Source: Pararge aegeria
Lineage: Eukaryota; Arthropoda; Insecta; Lepidoptera; Nymphalidae
Assembly: GCF_905163445.1 (NCBI RefSeq)
Contig: NC_053197.1
Location: 496,001-560,000 of the forward strand
Length of the DNA: 64,000 bases
Direction: 5' to 3'
In this document: positions 23,401 to 35,013 of the stretch, one piece after another
Numbering within the stretch: the stretch's first letter is position 1
Layout: every line of letters begins with the position of its first letter
Notes under the pieces: generated by a model
The model's database searches: none
Seen by the model: the letters and a program-made list of their open reading frames with translations, nothing else
Told to the model about the DNA's origin: nothing
Position numbers and translations under genes: made by a program

Positions 23401-26400
23401 CGATATAAACATACATTAAATAACATGACCCATAATTAATTTAAACTACTAAAAGTCATATACAACACTAGCTGTCCAGGCGAACTTCGTACCGCGGTTA
23501 ATTTTTTTTTATGAATGTTATATTTTAATACCTAAATTCCGGTCTAAGAATCCAAACGATCAAATATCAAAAATATTGGTCCAGCCGTTTTTGAGTTATT
23601 AATGGTGTAACTAACACAACTTTCTATATATATAAAATATATAGATATATAAATATGTTAATATATAACATTAATACTTTCCTCAATTTAAATGAAATAC
23701 AGAAATCATTAAAATTACACACTTAAAATGATCCGCTTCAGCGATGTTCATTTGATTATACTTATTCAAAGTCATGTTTGCTTCACTCGGATCTCATCTG
23801 ATACCACACGCGTAGCCACGGTATCACTGAAGGGGCGGAGTGGTCCACCCAACACCACCCACCCCATACCGCATTCATTATCACAATCAATTACAGACCA
23901 AAGTGCTGATTGGTAGACCACTGCCTTTAAGGCATTTTAAGACATTATGACATTATTTGAGCCGAGTATGGAGATCTCTTAGACATGTAGATCTCTACAA
24001 TTTTTGTCCTTTACAAAAAGCAGCGCTGTTAAAATACTAGAGTGTTGATCAACCCGTATAAGCTAAAGCCCACAAAAATTAAATAAAAAACGTCACTTCA
24101 GCATTCTAAACTTTGACATTGAACACGAATTTTCAATTAATGTTTCTGATTGTATTATTGTATTGTATTAAAATTGCATATTGTTTTAAAATTGATTCTG
24201 TGTTAACCAATGGCTTGTTATATTTGCACGCCAGCTAATGGCAATACACTGTGACTTCGCAATTGATATTGAAATGGCATCTATGTAAACGTGTGTATTA
24301 TGCAAATAAAGATCTATCTAAAACCTTTGTTTTCTATTCTGTGACAGACAGCGGATACTCAAATTTGGTATTTATCAATGATCGACTGACACCTGTCCTT
24401 GAGCAAACTGACATCGAGGGAAGAATACCTCGATGTCAGTATATTAATTCGCGCCTTAGTGGTGCTCTGCATTCCCCACTCTCCTCCTATCCTCTTACGG
24501 TCGTCGAACGTACATCATCAGATAGCTAACCTGCCACACTTCATCCTGGCGATCAAACTTTTCATGGCACAAGTCAATGCGTCGCTCGAAGTCTGTGCGG
24601 GCCTCTGCAAAGTCCAATTCTGACAACAAGCCGGCCAGTCTAGACGTGTCTGCCTGCAAGCGATTCATTTTTGATTTTATTCAATTCACTGTTCAATAAA
24701 TGTACTTCGCACACAACATTGACACAATGCTTGCCAGATTGCAAAGCGGAGAATCAAATAAGTCTTGAATGGCATACCTTGTCTCTGAGTCCATCCAGAA
24801 CTTCGTCGCGATCTGCCTTTTGCTCCCGCAGCATCTCCATGCACTCGACCAAGTTCTGTATAAGTTCATTAAACAAACTAATATAATAAAAGACATTAAT
24901 AATTCCAACTAAGCCTTCAGTTTAGAACTGTGTCATTATACTTTCTAAGCATTTAGTCAGTGGAATATGAAAATGGTCGGCTTCCAAATATATATTTCAA
25001 AATGGGGTATTTTCATTTTACAAGATTGATGAAAATTTTAATAAAGATGAATCAATTGATTTTAATAATATCGACCAGATAAAAAAGCGAAGGCTAAAGT
25101 TAAAAATCTAGCTATGTTTGGAGTATATCTAAATGATCAAATTAGAAATGAGTAGATCCGTAGAAGAAACCAGAGCTGCCAATAGCTCAACGAGTTACGC
25201 GGCTATATGGCAATGGGCAGGCGCATAGTTCGACAGGCCGATGGAGAAGATTCTCCTGAGTCAAAACATCACACCAGGAAACTTGGTGGACGATATCTGC
25301 TGGTCACAAGTATGTGCGTTCAGGCTTCATGACGTTTGTTGTGGCGCAAACTGTCCAGCTGAGCCGCCAGCTCGTCAGCCCAGAGGCTGCAAGTGTACCG
25401 GGTGCGGGTGCTCACGCGCATGTCGCAGCCGAGCTGTGCCTGCAGCGCCGCGAGGGCCTTGTGCGCCGTCAGCGTGCTGTCCAGCTCAGCCGCCAGCTCG
25501 TCGCAGCGCTCCGTCAGCTCCAAAACAGCTATGTTGTGAAACGCAGTACGCGTGAGTAATGGCCGATCCACTAATAATACGTCTAATGCCGATTTAATAC
25601 CTGAAGTCATTGCGTTTTGGGCAGGACTTCCCTTTCGGGGTTCGAATCACAGCACACACCTCTGAACTTTTCTAAATTATGTGCGTTTTAAGTGATTAAA
25701 ATATCACTCGCTTCACCTGAGAGTTCTACATAATGTTCTCAAAGGTGTGTGGAGTACACTAATCCGCACTGGACCAGTGTGGTGGACTACGGCCTTAACC
25801 CCTTCTCATTGTGGGAGGAGACCCGTGCTTTATAGTGGGCCAATAATAGGTTGATGTGATGATGATGATGAATGCCCGTTCTTACTAACGAAAAACAAGG
25901 CAATGCCTAAGTAAGTAGGCCTAATCAAAAAAGACTCCTAGGCATAAATTTACCTCTCACTAATCGATTTTCACTAAGCAACTCATATAACCTAACTTGT
26001 CTACGATTATTGCCACAAGGTGTGGTATTTTGTGTACCATCGTATTTTAATTTTTCGTATGGTTTTAAAATTATTGAAAAAACAAAATAAATTAATATTG
26101 TTTTCATCTATATAAGTGTCAGTTTACGAGTGTCGTAATTTAAGATAGCGCCTAACATCGTTAATGACCATCTAAGAGTGTGTGGTACGTTTTTTTCCTC
26201 AGCGCATCACTCATCATTAGGCATCCGATTTAAGAGTTTCCTAGAAAAACGTGTATAATACAAGCTGACATCAGTGCACATATGACATTACCAGCAGTTT
26301 CAGCGTTATTGTTGACATTCTCCAATTGCACGAGTCCAGCTCGGAGGTCTGCGCGCATGTGTGCCATTTGATCTTGGAAACCTTGCATCTGGTGACAGTC

Positions 26401-29400
26401 ATAAACAACATTATCTACAAATTGACAACCTTTAGGTTAAACATCTAGACGGTTCACGGATGTACGGACACCGTCTAGGTGTCCCGTGAGAGACATCTTT
26501 CCTGCCCTTCTAAGAAAAACATAGGTAGATTTCCTTTCCTCCGAAATAACAGATATATCTGTGGATAGGTAAAACTCGAGATATAATAAATAAAATGGCC
26601 GGTGGAGTACTACCTGTTCACAATATAAACAAACAAGATGCACCACAAGGCCGCAACACTATCTCCGATCGACTGAACTAACTTGTTTGCTCCTGTTATT
26701 CAAAGCACAACACTAATTTATTTCATTAACATTTGGAATCTGCCTGTAACTTGCTATTTGCAGGCTCTTTTGGTATCATAAATCCATATCAGTTATTATT
26801 AAGCTATCAAGAATCTTGTTTTATAATTCCCTATAAGTCACCCCTTGACTGCAATCTCACCTGGTGATAAGTGATGATGCAGTCAAAGATGACTGATGCC
26901 CGCTACGGGCTAACCTGTAAGGGCAAAATCCGTGAATCTAACTAAGTATAGTATCTTATTCGTAAAAATAATACGAAGTATACATATACTTCGTATTATT
27001 TTTACGCAACACCCTCAAAAGATGTAGTCTATAAGACACAGACACACTTGGCATTTATAAGATGTATATGGATTACATGCTGTGGCCTGTACCTGCGTGG
27101 TGAGCCCCGAGTCAAACCCGTTTAGCTGCTCCGCGTAGTCGCCCAACACCGAGAACAGAGTCGAAATCCGCTCGTCTAGCTGCAGAGCCACACTTAACTT
27201 GTCAGCTGTAATATTTCAAGAATTTAATTATTAATGTAGGTTCCAACTCATTAATGTTCCGGTACGTAGTGCGCCACATGCAAATGTGTATAACTGTGCC
27301 CCTAAAATATTTCATTACCCTTATTATTCTATAAAAAAACCTATCACGTAAGAACACTCACTAATACACATGTCCCTAAACTCCGTTGCTGGTCTGGTTA
27401 TTACTGCACCCATTAATTTGGGCCATTGTCCTACTCGTAGTAACATCTCTGAGTGTTAATTTTTTTATCACTTAAACACTTTACTGATCAAGTTCTAACT
27501 TGAAATCAAAGAAAAAGCAAGGTGTCTCAACCTGCAGCAAAAAAAAACAAAAACTGTTACAGTCTTTGAATATTTTCAGCTCCCGGATATCTTACGTTAT
27601 CGTACCTTAACTTTACCTCAATCCACGGCCTCGAGGACGTAAGAGTAATCTCAGTCCACAAACTTAGCCACCCTCTAGTGTCAGAGTCACACATGAGGCG
27701 CCCTAAGGTTGACGTTCCACTTTTGTCATCGAGCCCTAGGGTTCAACCAAGCGAAGCTTCACCCTGACCCTAACCCAATTGACACAGGCAACGAAAATAC
27801 ACGATAGCTTTATATTACTCATATGTACCTTACCTACACCTTTAGCAAAATGCAGAGCATTTTCTGCTGATGTTGAGGCCCTCGCTGTCATGTTGTTTAT
27901 GGCTTTTAAAATATCGTCCCTCAGGTCCTTCAAAGCAACCCTGGAAAAACGTTCGCTTTCAATTATTATTCCTTCTCTTTACTTTCCATCATAACATATT
28001 AACCTATAAGTTACGTATAAGAAGATGCCTTTACTGCAGACTTTTCTAGGTCCCTGAAAATGATGGTTTATAGAATGGCTTCACTCTGGATAATCGATTG
28101 ACACCTACTAGGTGGTCAGACGATATCATTTTCACCAAGCAATTGAACGTTCTGGTTTCTAAACCGATACCCATTAGTTTGACTTTGATATACCTACTGC
28201 CATTCTTCTACCTGGTTGGCGCGCTTCTATTTCATTGTCATTTTCTAATAATGATAAAAGTAGCAAACTATAACCAGGAAATTAATGGGGTGATGTCTGA
28301 TACTGACTTCAAATCCTCATGGGTAACACATGGAACTCTCTCCGTAGCAGATATCGTAGAAGTCCTCGAAGCTCTGGACATGGCCGACGGTCGCGACGCC
28401 AGGGACATGTCGGGTGTCCCCTGTTCCCCGTGATGCTCCATTTCCATGACGCGAGAAGCTTTCGAGCGGGCAGCTCTGGGGTCAATCGCGACTGATTTCT
28501 TTGCAACCAATGGCCGAGATCTGTCTGCCTAAAAGTTAATTTCGTAGTGTAGGGCTAGTGGGTCCTAACTCTTAACCCATCTCCCCTATAAGGCTCTCAA
28601 TTTTGTACGCAATTCTCTAAACTAAACTAAATTGACTATAAAAAAGTGCTATTTTCAATCGGTTTTATCAAGGAAAACATAACAAAAACCATTACTTTTA
28701 GACCCATTAATTTAGTTTAGAAATTTGTGTGCAACAGCATTGACACCACAGAATTATAAAATAGGTAATATATAAGAAAGTTACTGGTCTTCATTATCAT
28801 TTTCACCGTAATTCACTCCAGATACTGAGCATATCCTACTTTCTTACGGGAAAGGAAGCCTAATTTCCCGTAAGAGAGTAGGATATAGAATTTAGGATGC
28901 TTTTCTACCAACGATGTTAGAAAGAAAGAAGAGTCACACCTGTGCTTGTAGGCCAGCATACGCTGGCTCTAACGCCTCCAACTGCTCGAGCAGTTCTTCG
29001 GGCAACTCTCCGGCGGCCGCCAGCTGGGTCAACAGACCCGCCATCCGCACCACAGCGTCCTCCGCGGCCCGCAGCTTTGCATCTATCTGTAACGTTCCTT
29101 CTTTCAACACACTTAACAGGAAAAGTAAATCAACTCGACGAATATATTTTTTAATTTAAAGCCGATTGGCGCAGTGGGCAGCGACCCTGCTTTTTGAGGC
29201 CAAAGCCGTGGGTTCGATTTCTACAACTGGAAAGTTTGATGAACATGCATATTTTTCTGGGTGTTTATTTGTATGTTAGAAGAATTTATGTATAATATTC
29301 ATCCGTCACCTAAGTACCCATAACACAAGCTACGCTTACTTTGGGGCTAGATGGCGATGTGTAAATTGTCGAAGTATATTTATTTTTTTATTTATTTAAT

Positions 29401-32400
29401 ATCGGGCGTGTTTCCGTGTCGTTTTTAGTTTCCTTAATTTTAAAGTGCGAACAGTTTAACTGGTTGTGTTCTAAGATGCAGAACATTACGATGTATTTTT
29501 GCAGCGGCGTGCACTTCGTACATGCACAAAAGCACTGCGTACCCTAAAATTGACATATAACTCGTATAGGAGGGGGATTTTTGGCATTCGATGCAATTTT
29601 CCTGCGGTATGCATACCCCGGTAAGTAGCTCAGTGCACGCCACCGTCTACTTGTCCCAGGACAATATGATGTTAACCTGCAGGGTGTGCATAGCGTCCGG
29701 CAAGGTGGCAGTGCCCTTGATGACGTCGCTCATGAGTTGCTTGTTGTCGGGCAGCTGCAGCGGCTGCGGGGAGATGAGCCTTCTCAGCTGCGCCACGGCA
29801 TCCTCCAGGAGCTCGAACTGTGCCCGGCTCACCACGGCGATGCTGCCGCTGGACGGGGCATCTACAGCCAGAGTTAGGGAGTGCCGACGGACCACGTGAA
29901 TCAAATTTTTTGTCAAATTAAGTTAACATGACGCTTTGTCAATGCTATGTGCACTTGTAATTGACCTGCATATCAGTCCATGTTTGTGTGTGTGTGCTAT
30001 GTTTAAAAACGTGTTATATGCATGTTGTTAGTGCTCTTAATAAATAAATAAATAATATAAGATGCTTTTTTCATAATATACCATGCCCGTAATCCACGTC
30101 CATTCATTGGCAGCACGTCTTTATCGATTTTGATGAATACTTACGGAAGTTTAACAAATTCAATCAATGCAGTTTTACCTTGGCGTGTAGGTGGTCTTTT
30201 CCCAACTGAAAATAACAAATATCGATTTGATTTTCACATTTCTATTCCATGTAACTTCTGCGTACCTATTCGACTTCCAACTAGCACCAATAGATATTCC
30301 AATGATATAATTTAAAGTGCCTTGTGGTGACATCAGATCAGAATACGTTTGCCACCAGTCACCTTCTCTCCCGCGGGTGTCGTACGGGGCGACTAAGGAA
30401 ATATATCGGAAAACGGGCAGCAGCATCCTCTGCTGTGCTAAAACTACCATCTACTGCAATCAACAACCCGTTTGCCCTTACTTGAGTGGGCAGACCCTCC
30501 CTTTTGGAGAGGCATTTAGTCAGCAGTGGAGTGTATAGTACATTATAGTGGCTATAGGCTATTAATGATGATTTAACCCTTTTTTGCCCTTTCTTATTTA
30601 ACCCTTTCTTGCCCAAATGCCTGACGCATACCACTCCGTTGGGGGAAACGGAGTAGTTAAGTCGGACTTGCACCCACTAAAAACTCTGTGTGTCCCTCGA
30701 AAAATAAATAATAAATAAATAAATATACAACGACAATATACACATCGCCATCTAGCCCCAAAGTAAGCGTAGCTTGTGTTATGGGTACTGAGATAGCTGA
30801 TGAATATTTTTTATGAATATAAATACTTATAATATACAGATAAACACCCAGACACCGAAAAACATTCATGCTCATCACACAAACATTTTCCAGTTGTGGG
30901 AACCGAACCCACGACCTTGGACTCAGAAAGCAGGCTCGCTGCCCACTGCGCCACTCGGCCGTCAATGTTGATATTTTGTTACGTAAAGCGAATTTTAGAA
31001 ATAGGAGTTTGGGTGACTGTTGCCCACGGCGGTTACTGCACTAATATTTATAAGGTAACCTAATATTAATTAATTCCCAGGTATTAATGTTCTGATATTA
31101 ATTAGGAGCACTCACAGATAAACACATGTAAAAACAGAAAATTGTTATTGGGTGCAATCAAGAAAAAAAAACTATTGAAATAGTATTCTCATTTTCTTTC
31201 TTTAATATTGTAGTCATATTCTGTATGAAATCACAGGCGTATATATACAATATGATCAGTGCCTTATTTAAACGTGTGTATTGTCGTAGTATATTTATTT
31301 ATTAATTTATTTAACATAAATACACTCACCTACGAGAATATTTTCGTTATCGATTATTTTTTCTGAAAAAGTTTATAAAAATTACCATAACATTAAAAAA
31401 TATGTATGTACACAGTGATGACAGTAGTAATATACGAGATATTATTATTGTCATCTATGTCCTTATAGGTCCAGGGTCCAGGGCCTTTACTTATGCCTTT
31501 TTCGGTAAGAGTTTAGGATTTTTTCTGAAAATTATATGACCGATTTTAATGCGGTTTTTAAGAACGTATCTATACTTAGAATCTGAAAAACTTTAGAATC
31601 TGAGTTCTTAGGTAGGTATGTTTCACAAAAAAATTAGGATTCCCAAAAGTCTAACGCGTTCTATATATCTTCTTGTCAATATATATTTTGTATGCGTTCA
31701 CTAATGTACGGGTATTAACTAAAAGAATCAGTGCAATTAACCCGTAATCTCTATGTTGCTGCGCTGCGCAGTTTTCTTTCGGTCTAAGTCTGGTTCTCTC
31801 TAAAAATTAAAAAAATTAATGTAATCCACACTTATGATGTAATATAAATACAAAACTGTGTCTGTTAGTATGTTAATGTTACATAAAGTAGGGCGCCTGG
31901 TGTTGGCAGATCAGAATACATTGTCACCACCCCTACTCTTCCCGCGGGTGTCGACTAAGGGTATATAACGGAGCACGGGCAGCAGTAGATGATAGTACAG
32001 GGGATGCTCTCTACTATCATCTACTACTACTACTTTAAAGTAACCGTTTTTACCTATTATTTTTATTATTTAACAGCTAAATTGATTTGCATTAAATTTT
32101 CAGTAAAGAATTTCAGCGTGGAAACATAAACGGCCCTCGAGGGCTTTTTAAAAACGACAGTAATAAATGTGGGCTGACTAAATAAAAGAAAATTGTAAGT
32201 GTAGTCATCCTAAGTTCATTTTACGGAGTTATAAGCAGTAATTTATTGACAAAACGTAAGTACATCAGAATCGGAAATGTGGATCAACTCACCGCAGATC
32301 GTTCCTTTTCAGTTTTTTGTTCATAAAGTCTACTTCGCTCTTCTTTAATGTCTTCTCTTTCCAGTCTTTCTTTTTCTTTTTGTGCTATTTTCCCAGTTTT

Positions 32401-35013
32401 TTCCGGTCCCATTTTTTTCCATATATCCCTTTCTGCTTGGGTCATTTTCTGAGGTTCCTTCTGCTCTATTTTTTTTTGCTTTTCCCATCTTTCCATTTCT
32501 TTCTGCATCATTTGCTCAGGTTCTTTTTGAGCTACTACGTTTGGATCTGCTAATCTATTTTTTTCCTTCTCTCTTTGCTGTCCTTCATTTCCCCATATTT
32601 CCCTTTCTTTTTCAGGTTCACGATTCCCCAATTTTTCTTCTATATCCATCTTTATTAGTGCTATTTTAGGTTCAGGTTGCTGCCCTTCACTTTCACTCTC
32701 TGTATATGTATTTGATTCACGCTGCCCTGCTTTCTTTTCTTTGTCCCTTTCTTTTTGTGATCTTTTATCAGGTTCCTTCTGATCTATTTTTTCTTCTGTC
32801 TCCCATTTTCCCTTTTCTTTTTGTGATATTTTATTAGATTCTTGCTGACCCTTTTCTTCTGTTTCTTTTTGAGGCAATTTTTTAAACTTTCCTTGTCCTT
32901 TCGTTTCTTTTATTATAACCTCCTCCTCTTCCTCTTGAAGTTGCAAAAAAAAATTAAATAAGTACTAAATAAGGATGGCCACGTATTAATAAGGAAAAAC
33001 CGATTGTAGCTAACTACAAAAAGATACAGTAATGTTTCCAAATTGCTTCAAAAATAGACCTAATAAATATTGTTACAAAAGAGAGAAGAAAGGTGTAACG
33101 CGAAGATGACAAGTCACAGTCACAAGTGACAGTGTCGTTACCTAAGCTTAAGAACCTTATGCAAACGCGCACGTAGATGTTCGTTTTCAGAGTCAGGGTT
33201 CAGATTATCAGATGATACCATACAAGTTGTAATTAAACCAACTATGTTCTTTAATATCGCATAATAATTAGCTGATAGGCATAAGTAAAGTGTAAGGTGT
33301 AATAGTAAGATGTGTCCATGATTTCAACTGGAGTTTCACTTCTAGAACGTGTACGGTCATGCGCTGTTTCTTAATATCCTACCAAATAATACGAAAATAG
33401 ATAATCCTTAGCAGAATAATGTGGATGGATGGATTGCAGTTGTTATGGTCTTGACCAAAGCGTTTAATAATGAAGGTTGAAACTTACACTTATAGATAAT
33501 ATGCTAAATGTAGCGATATGGCTGCCAAATTCCTCCTAGATGATTTGCTCTCTACCTGATGTATTTAGTACATATTCAGCATATTAAATTTTGACTGATT
33601 GGTCAGCATTAAATATGGTTGATGGTAATGGGTTTTGAACGTTTGACATTGTTTGAAACATTATTAGTAATAAGAATCTTACCTTCAATTTTATTCACCA
33701 TCAATTGCATTTGTTTTGTTTCGTATGACGTAATTTCTCCTTTTTCTTTTGATTTAATTTTTTCATCCCGTTCATGCTCTTTTCTGTCTGCTCTATCTTT
33801 TTGCTGAACTTTATCTCTGATATCTAGCGACGGAGGCTTATCTTTTTTGTCACCCCTTTGCGGACTCTTGTGTGCTTTAACAATGCCCGGCGATGGGTTT
33901 TCTATTGAACTTTTCTCCTCAGTGGATTCATCTCCATGTTTCTTCCTTCTACTTCTTTCTTCTTTTCTTATTTCGATTATTCTTATTTCAACTCGTTGCT
34001 GCAGCATGCGCTGTTGTCTCGCAAGAATATGGAGAATAGTTTGAATAAGTTTGAAGTTTACGACGTTGGCCTGGAGAACAGGAAAATGGTCTCAAATTTT
34101 CAACGGGCTATTAATTACCTACCTAAAGGTTATCAAACCTTCTCTTAATCCAATCAACTCTAAAATGAGTACCAATTTTCATGGTTTCGTTTTTAATTCG
34201 AAAAAGTATACCGATGAGATCTCTCTGACGTAGTGCTGACCACGTTACCTTGAATGTTTGCGGTTCGATTTCTAGAGGAATTAAAAGAATGGTTGACCCA
34301 GTTCAATCTTACTGTCAAGTCGGTACCTATTTACAAGGTGCTCTTTTAAGATTTTAGACTATTTTGAATGTGCATCGAGCCAGTCCAGTACGCAGTAAAA
34401 TAAACCATCCTAATATTTTAAATAAGAGAAGTGAGTGAATTAAGAAAGTGAAGTGCGTTTGCTTACTTGATTGTTTGTTTGTTTGTTACCCATGCTAAAC
34501 CGATGAACCGATCTTGATCAAATTTGGCACACATATAGGTAAATATACCGGAATCCTTAGGATGGAGTAAGACTAATATATATCCCGGAAAACATGCAGG
34601 TATGAGTAAACCGCTTATTAACTTAACTAATCTTGGTGAAATTTTGCATAGAAATAGTTTACATCTCGGATACGACCATATGATAACCTTTAATGATGAT
34701 TTATCCCAGAAAAATAAAAAGATGCCTTAAAACCCAAAATAAACCCGGACGAAGTCTCGGGCAACAGCGTATGTACAACAAGTGGGTATATACGTAACAC
34801 ATGAATTTTAAAAATAAGATATCAAAACCGAAACCTAATAGTTCCCATAATCAACAGAACATAAAGGGCTGGGAATGAAGATGATATAAGTCCCAACCCA
34901 GGTATACTTACGTCTGTCGGACCCATGGCTCTGTTGATAAGGTCCTCAACGGTCACCAGGATCGTCGTGTCACTCATCGTGGGCTCATCCAGGAAGTCTT
35001 GCGTCCGCGGCAT
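20497..35013 (-). CDS. QRICH2/DUF4795-like coiled-coil protein, 17 exons, 1011 aa
   Basis: Exons, 5' to 3' on the minus strand: 35013-34912, 34070-33683, 32933-32293, 31799-31742, 29861-29677, 29086-28940, 28528-28275, 27940-27834, 27205-27093, 26388-26292, 25528-25416, 24855-24778, 24653-24531, 23186-23043, 22585-22395, 21336-21207, 20661-20497. All junctions are GT-AG and join in phase, giving 1012 codons with a TAG stop. The N-terminus (LVTVEDLINRAMG, then VVNFKLIQTILHIL) fits the start of DUF4795 proteins. Residues about 60-377 are highly charged with QKE/EKE repeats. Residues about 400-850 form coiled coils (AQFELLEDAVAQLRRLI, IRELKAATDKKAELVELL). The end is Cys-rich: CGSC, HICHRWCGGSHT and C..C..C motifs. 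In mammals QRICH2 acts in sperm flagella; that role is inferred, and C16orf96-type paralogues are an alternative. The donor GTTATA at 28274 is weak. Confidence 0.75.
20700..20815 (+). repeat. SINE-like repeat 3' part (family C)
   Basis: 'tttactgctatcaccaatcc', 'gggcaaaccctccccttggg' and 'ccagcagtggaatgggatag' match the 3' half of the family seen at 21905-22135, 30318-30575 and 61740-61895. Confidence 0.6.
20955..21070 (+). repeat. SINE-like fragment (family E)
   Basis: 'tgtagagctttttgtggcag' and 'aactcgtctgg' match the start of the repeat at 55595-55792. Confidence 0.5.
21668..21838 (+). mobile_element. LINE 3' UTR fragment (family 1)
   Basis: 'gatgttggaaaagagcaa', 'ttccgaaccggtggtagag', 'cgtttcaaaagtgctt' and 'ctggaaataaatgaattt' match the 3' UTR of the nearly complete element at 58664-61739. 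Confidence 0.8.
21905..22135 (+). repeat. SINE-like repeat, near-complete copy (family C)
   Basis: The order of blocks is 'gtggtgacggcagatcagaa', 'tgtcaccacc', 'tcttcccgcgggtgccgtac', 'gcgtcctctgtgctgctact', 'ctcgtagggagaggcctttc', 'tccagcggtgaac' and a terminal TTGATGATG. The family is also split by the LINE at 58664. Confidence 0.65.
22675..22985 (+). repeat. Two adjacent SINE-like fragments (families E and C)
   Basis: 22675-22865 has 'gccgccatgcttatttctgc' and 'tgccctgcgaagtgttgctt' (family E). 22905-22985 has 'ccatctactgtaatcaccga' and 'gggcaaacctcccattggga' (family C). They lie just downstream of the exon at 23043-23186 in the sense of the host gene. Confidence 0.55.
23468..23645 (-). 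mobile_element. Short non-autonomous Helitron, minus strand
   Basis: On the minus strand the element starts TC (preceded by A), continues TATATAT..AGAAAGTTGTG and ends 'ttcgcctggacagctag' with the CTAG terminus followed by T. A/T insertion context, TC start and CTAG end are the Helitron hallmarks. It is related to the Helitron at 39905-40220. Confidence 0.75.
24215..24312 (+). repeat. Dispersed repeat (retroposon 3' end), copy 1
   Basis: 'tttgcacgccagctaatg', 'aaatggcatctatgtaaacg' and 'tgtgtatt..gcaaataaaga' recur at 41835-41935. The end looks like a polyadenylation region. Confidence 0.55.
25085..25260 (+). mobile_element. RTE-type LINE remnant
   Basis: 'gctatgtttggagtatatct', 'aatgatcaaattagaaatga' and 'caatagctcaacgagttacg' match the interior of 19990-20100. 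Short and broken. Confidence 0.55.
25612..25872 (+). mobile_element. tRNA-type SINE
   Basis: The head has a B-box-like 'ggggttcgaatcacagcaca'. The body has 'gttctcaaaggtgtgtggag', 'gtggtggactacggccttaa' and the tail 'agtgggccaataataggttg' with GATGATGATG. Same family as 1655-1985. Confidence 0.6.
26961..27006. repeat. 46-bp near-perfect palindrome (22-bp arms, 2-nt centre)
   Basis: CGTAAAAATAATACGAAGTA.TA (26961-26982) is the exact reverse complement of 26985-27006; only the two centre bases (CA) are unpaired. It lies in an intron of the QRICH2-like gene. Confidence 0.95.
28597..28743. mobile_element. MITE-like element related to 16681-16880
   Basis: 'ttttgtacgcaattctctaa' plus 'actaaactaaattgac' on the left face 'aatttagtttagaaatttgt' and 'gtgcaacagcattgac' on the right in inverted order. 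It is shorter and more decayed than the copy at 16681. Confidence 0.5.
28831..28886. repeat. Hairpin with 23-bp arms
   Basis: Arm 28831-28853 (atatcctactttcttacggg + aaa) pairs with 28864-28886 with one mismatch, around a 10-nt loop. Intronic. Confidence 0.9.
29163..29405 (+). mobile_element. tRNA-headed SINE (family D)
   Basis: It starts with an A-box-like 'ttggcgcagtgggcagcgac' and a B-box-like 'gtgggttcgatttctacaac'. The body has 'taacacaagctacgcttact' and 'ggggctagatggcgatgtgt', and it ends in a TATTT-rich tail. Copies on the other strand are at 30657-30962 and 44060-44460. Confidence 0.75.
29501..29643. mobile_element. Short TIR element (MITE), copy 2
   Basis: GCGGCGTGCACTTCGTACAT at the left and 'cagtgcacgccacc' at the right are inverted ends. 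The interior matches the reverse complement of 10764-10911 ('tgacatataactcgtatagg', 'gtatgcatacc'). Confidence 0.7.
30318..30575 (+). repeat. SINE-like repeat (family C)
   Basis: 'gtgccttgtggtgacatcag', 'tctcccgcgggtgtcgtacg', 'gcagcatcctctgctgtgct' and 'tttagtcagcagtggagtg' match the copy at 21905-22135. Confidence 0.65.
30657..30962 (-). mobile_element. tRNA-headed SINE (family D), minus strand
   Basis: On the minus strand: 'cggccgagtggcgcagtggg', 'cctgctttctgagtccaagg', 'cgtgggttcggttcccacaa', body 'acacaagctacgcttactttg', tail of TATTTATT repeats. A 102-aa open frame across it is not a gene. It is the fullest copy of the family here. Confidence 0.8.
31888..32010 (+). repeat. SINE-like repeat 5' part (family C)
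   Basis: 'gtgttggcagatcagaatac', 'tcttcccgcgggtgtcgact' and 'cgggcagcagtag' match the 5' half of 21905-22135. It ends in an ACTACTACT stretch. Confidence 0.55.
34465..34775 (+). repeat. Noncoding lepidopteran repeat
   Basis: 'gtttgtttgttacccatgct', 'gatcttgatcaaatttggca', 'atatatcccggaaaacatgc' and the end 'cgaagtctcgggcaacagcg' are the style of abundant non-autonomous repeats in Lepidoptera. No coding content. Confidence 0.45.

Noticed and set aside
29163..29240. Possible tRNA gene
   Set aside because: A- and B-box-like segments are present, but the acceptor stem does not pair and the sequence runs on into a known type of SINE body.
30657..30965. 102-aa minus-strand frame
   Set aside because: It spans a tRNA-headed SINE from end to end, with no sign of selection for protein.
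32317..32669. Plus-strand Phe-rich frames that look like membrane proteins
   Set aside because: They are complements of the K/E/Q-rich exon of the QRICH2-like gene.
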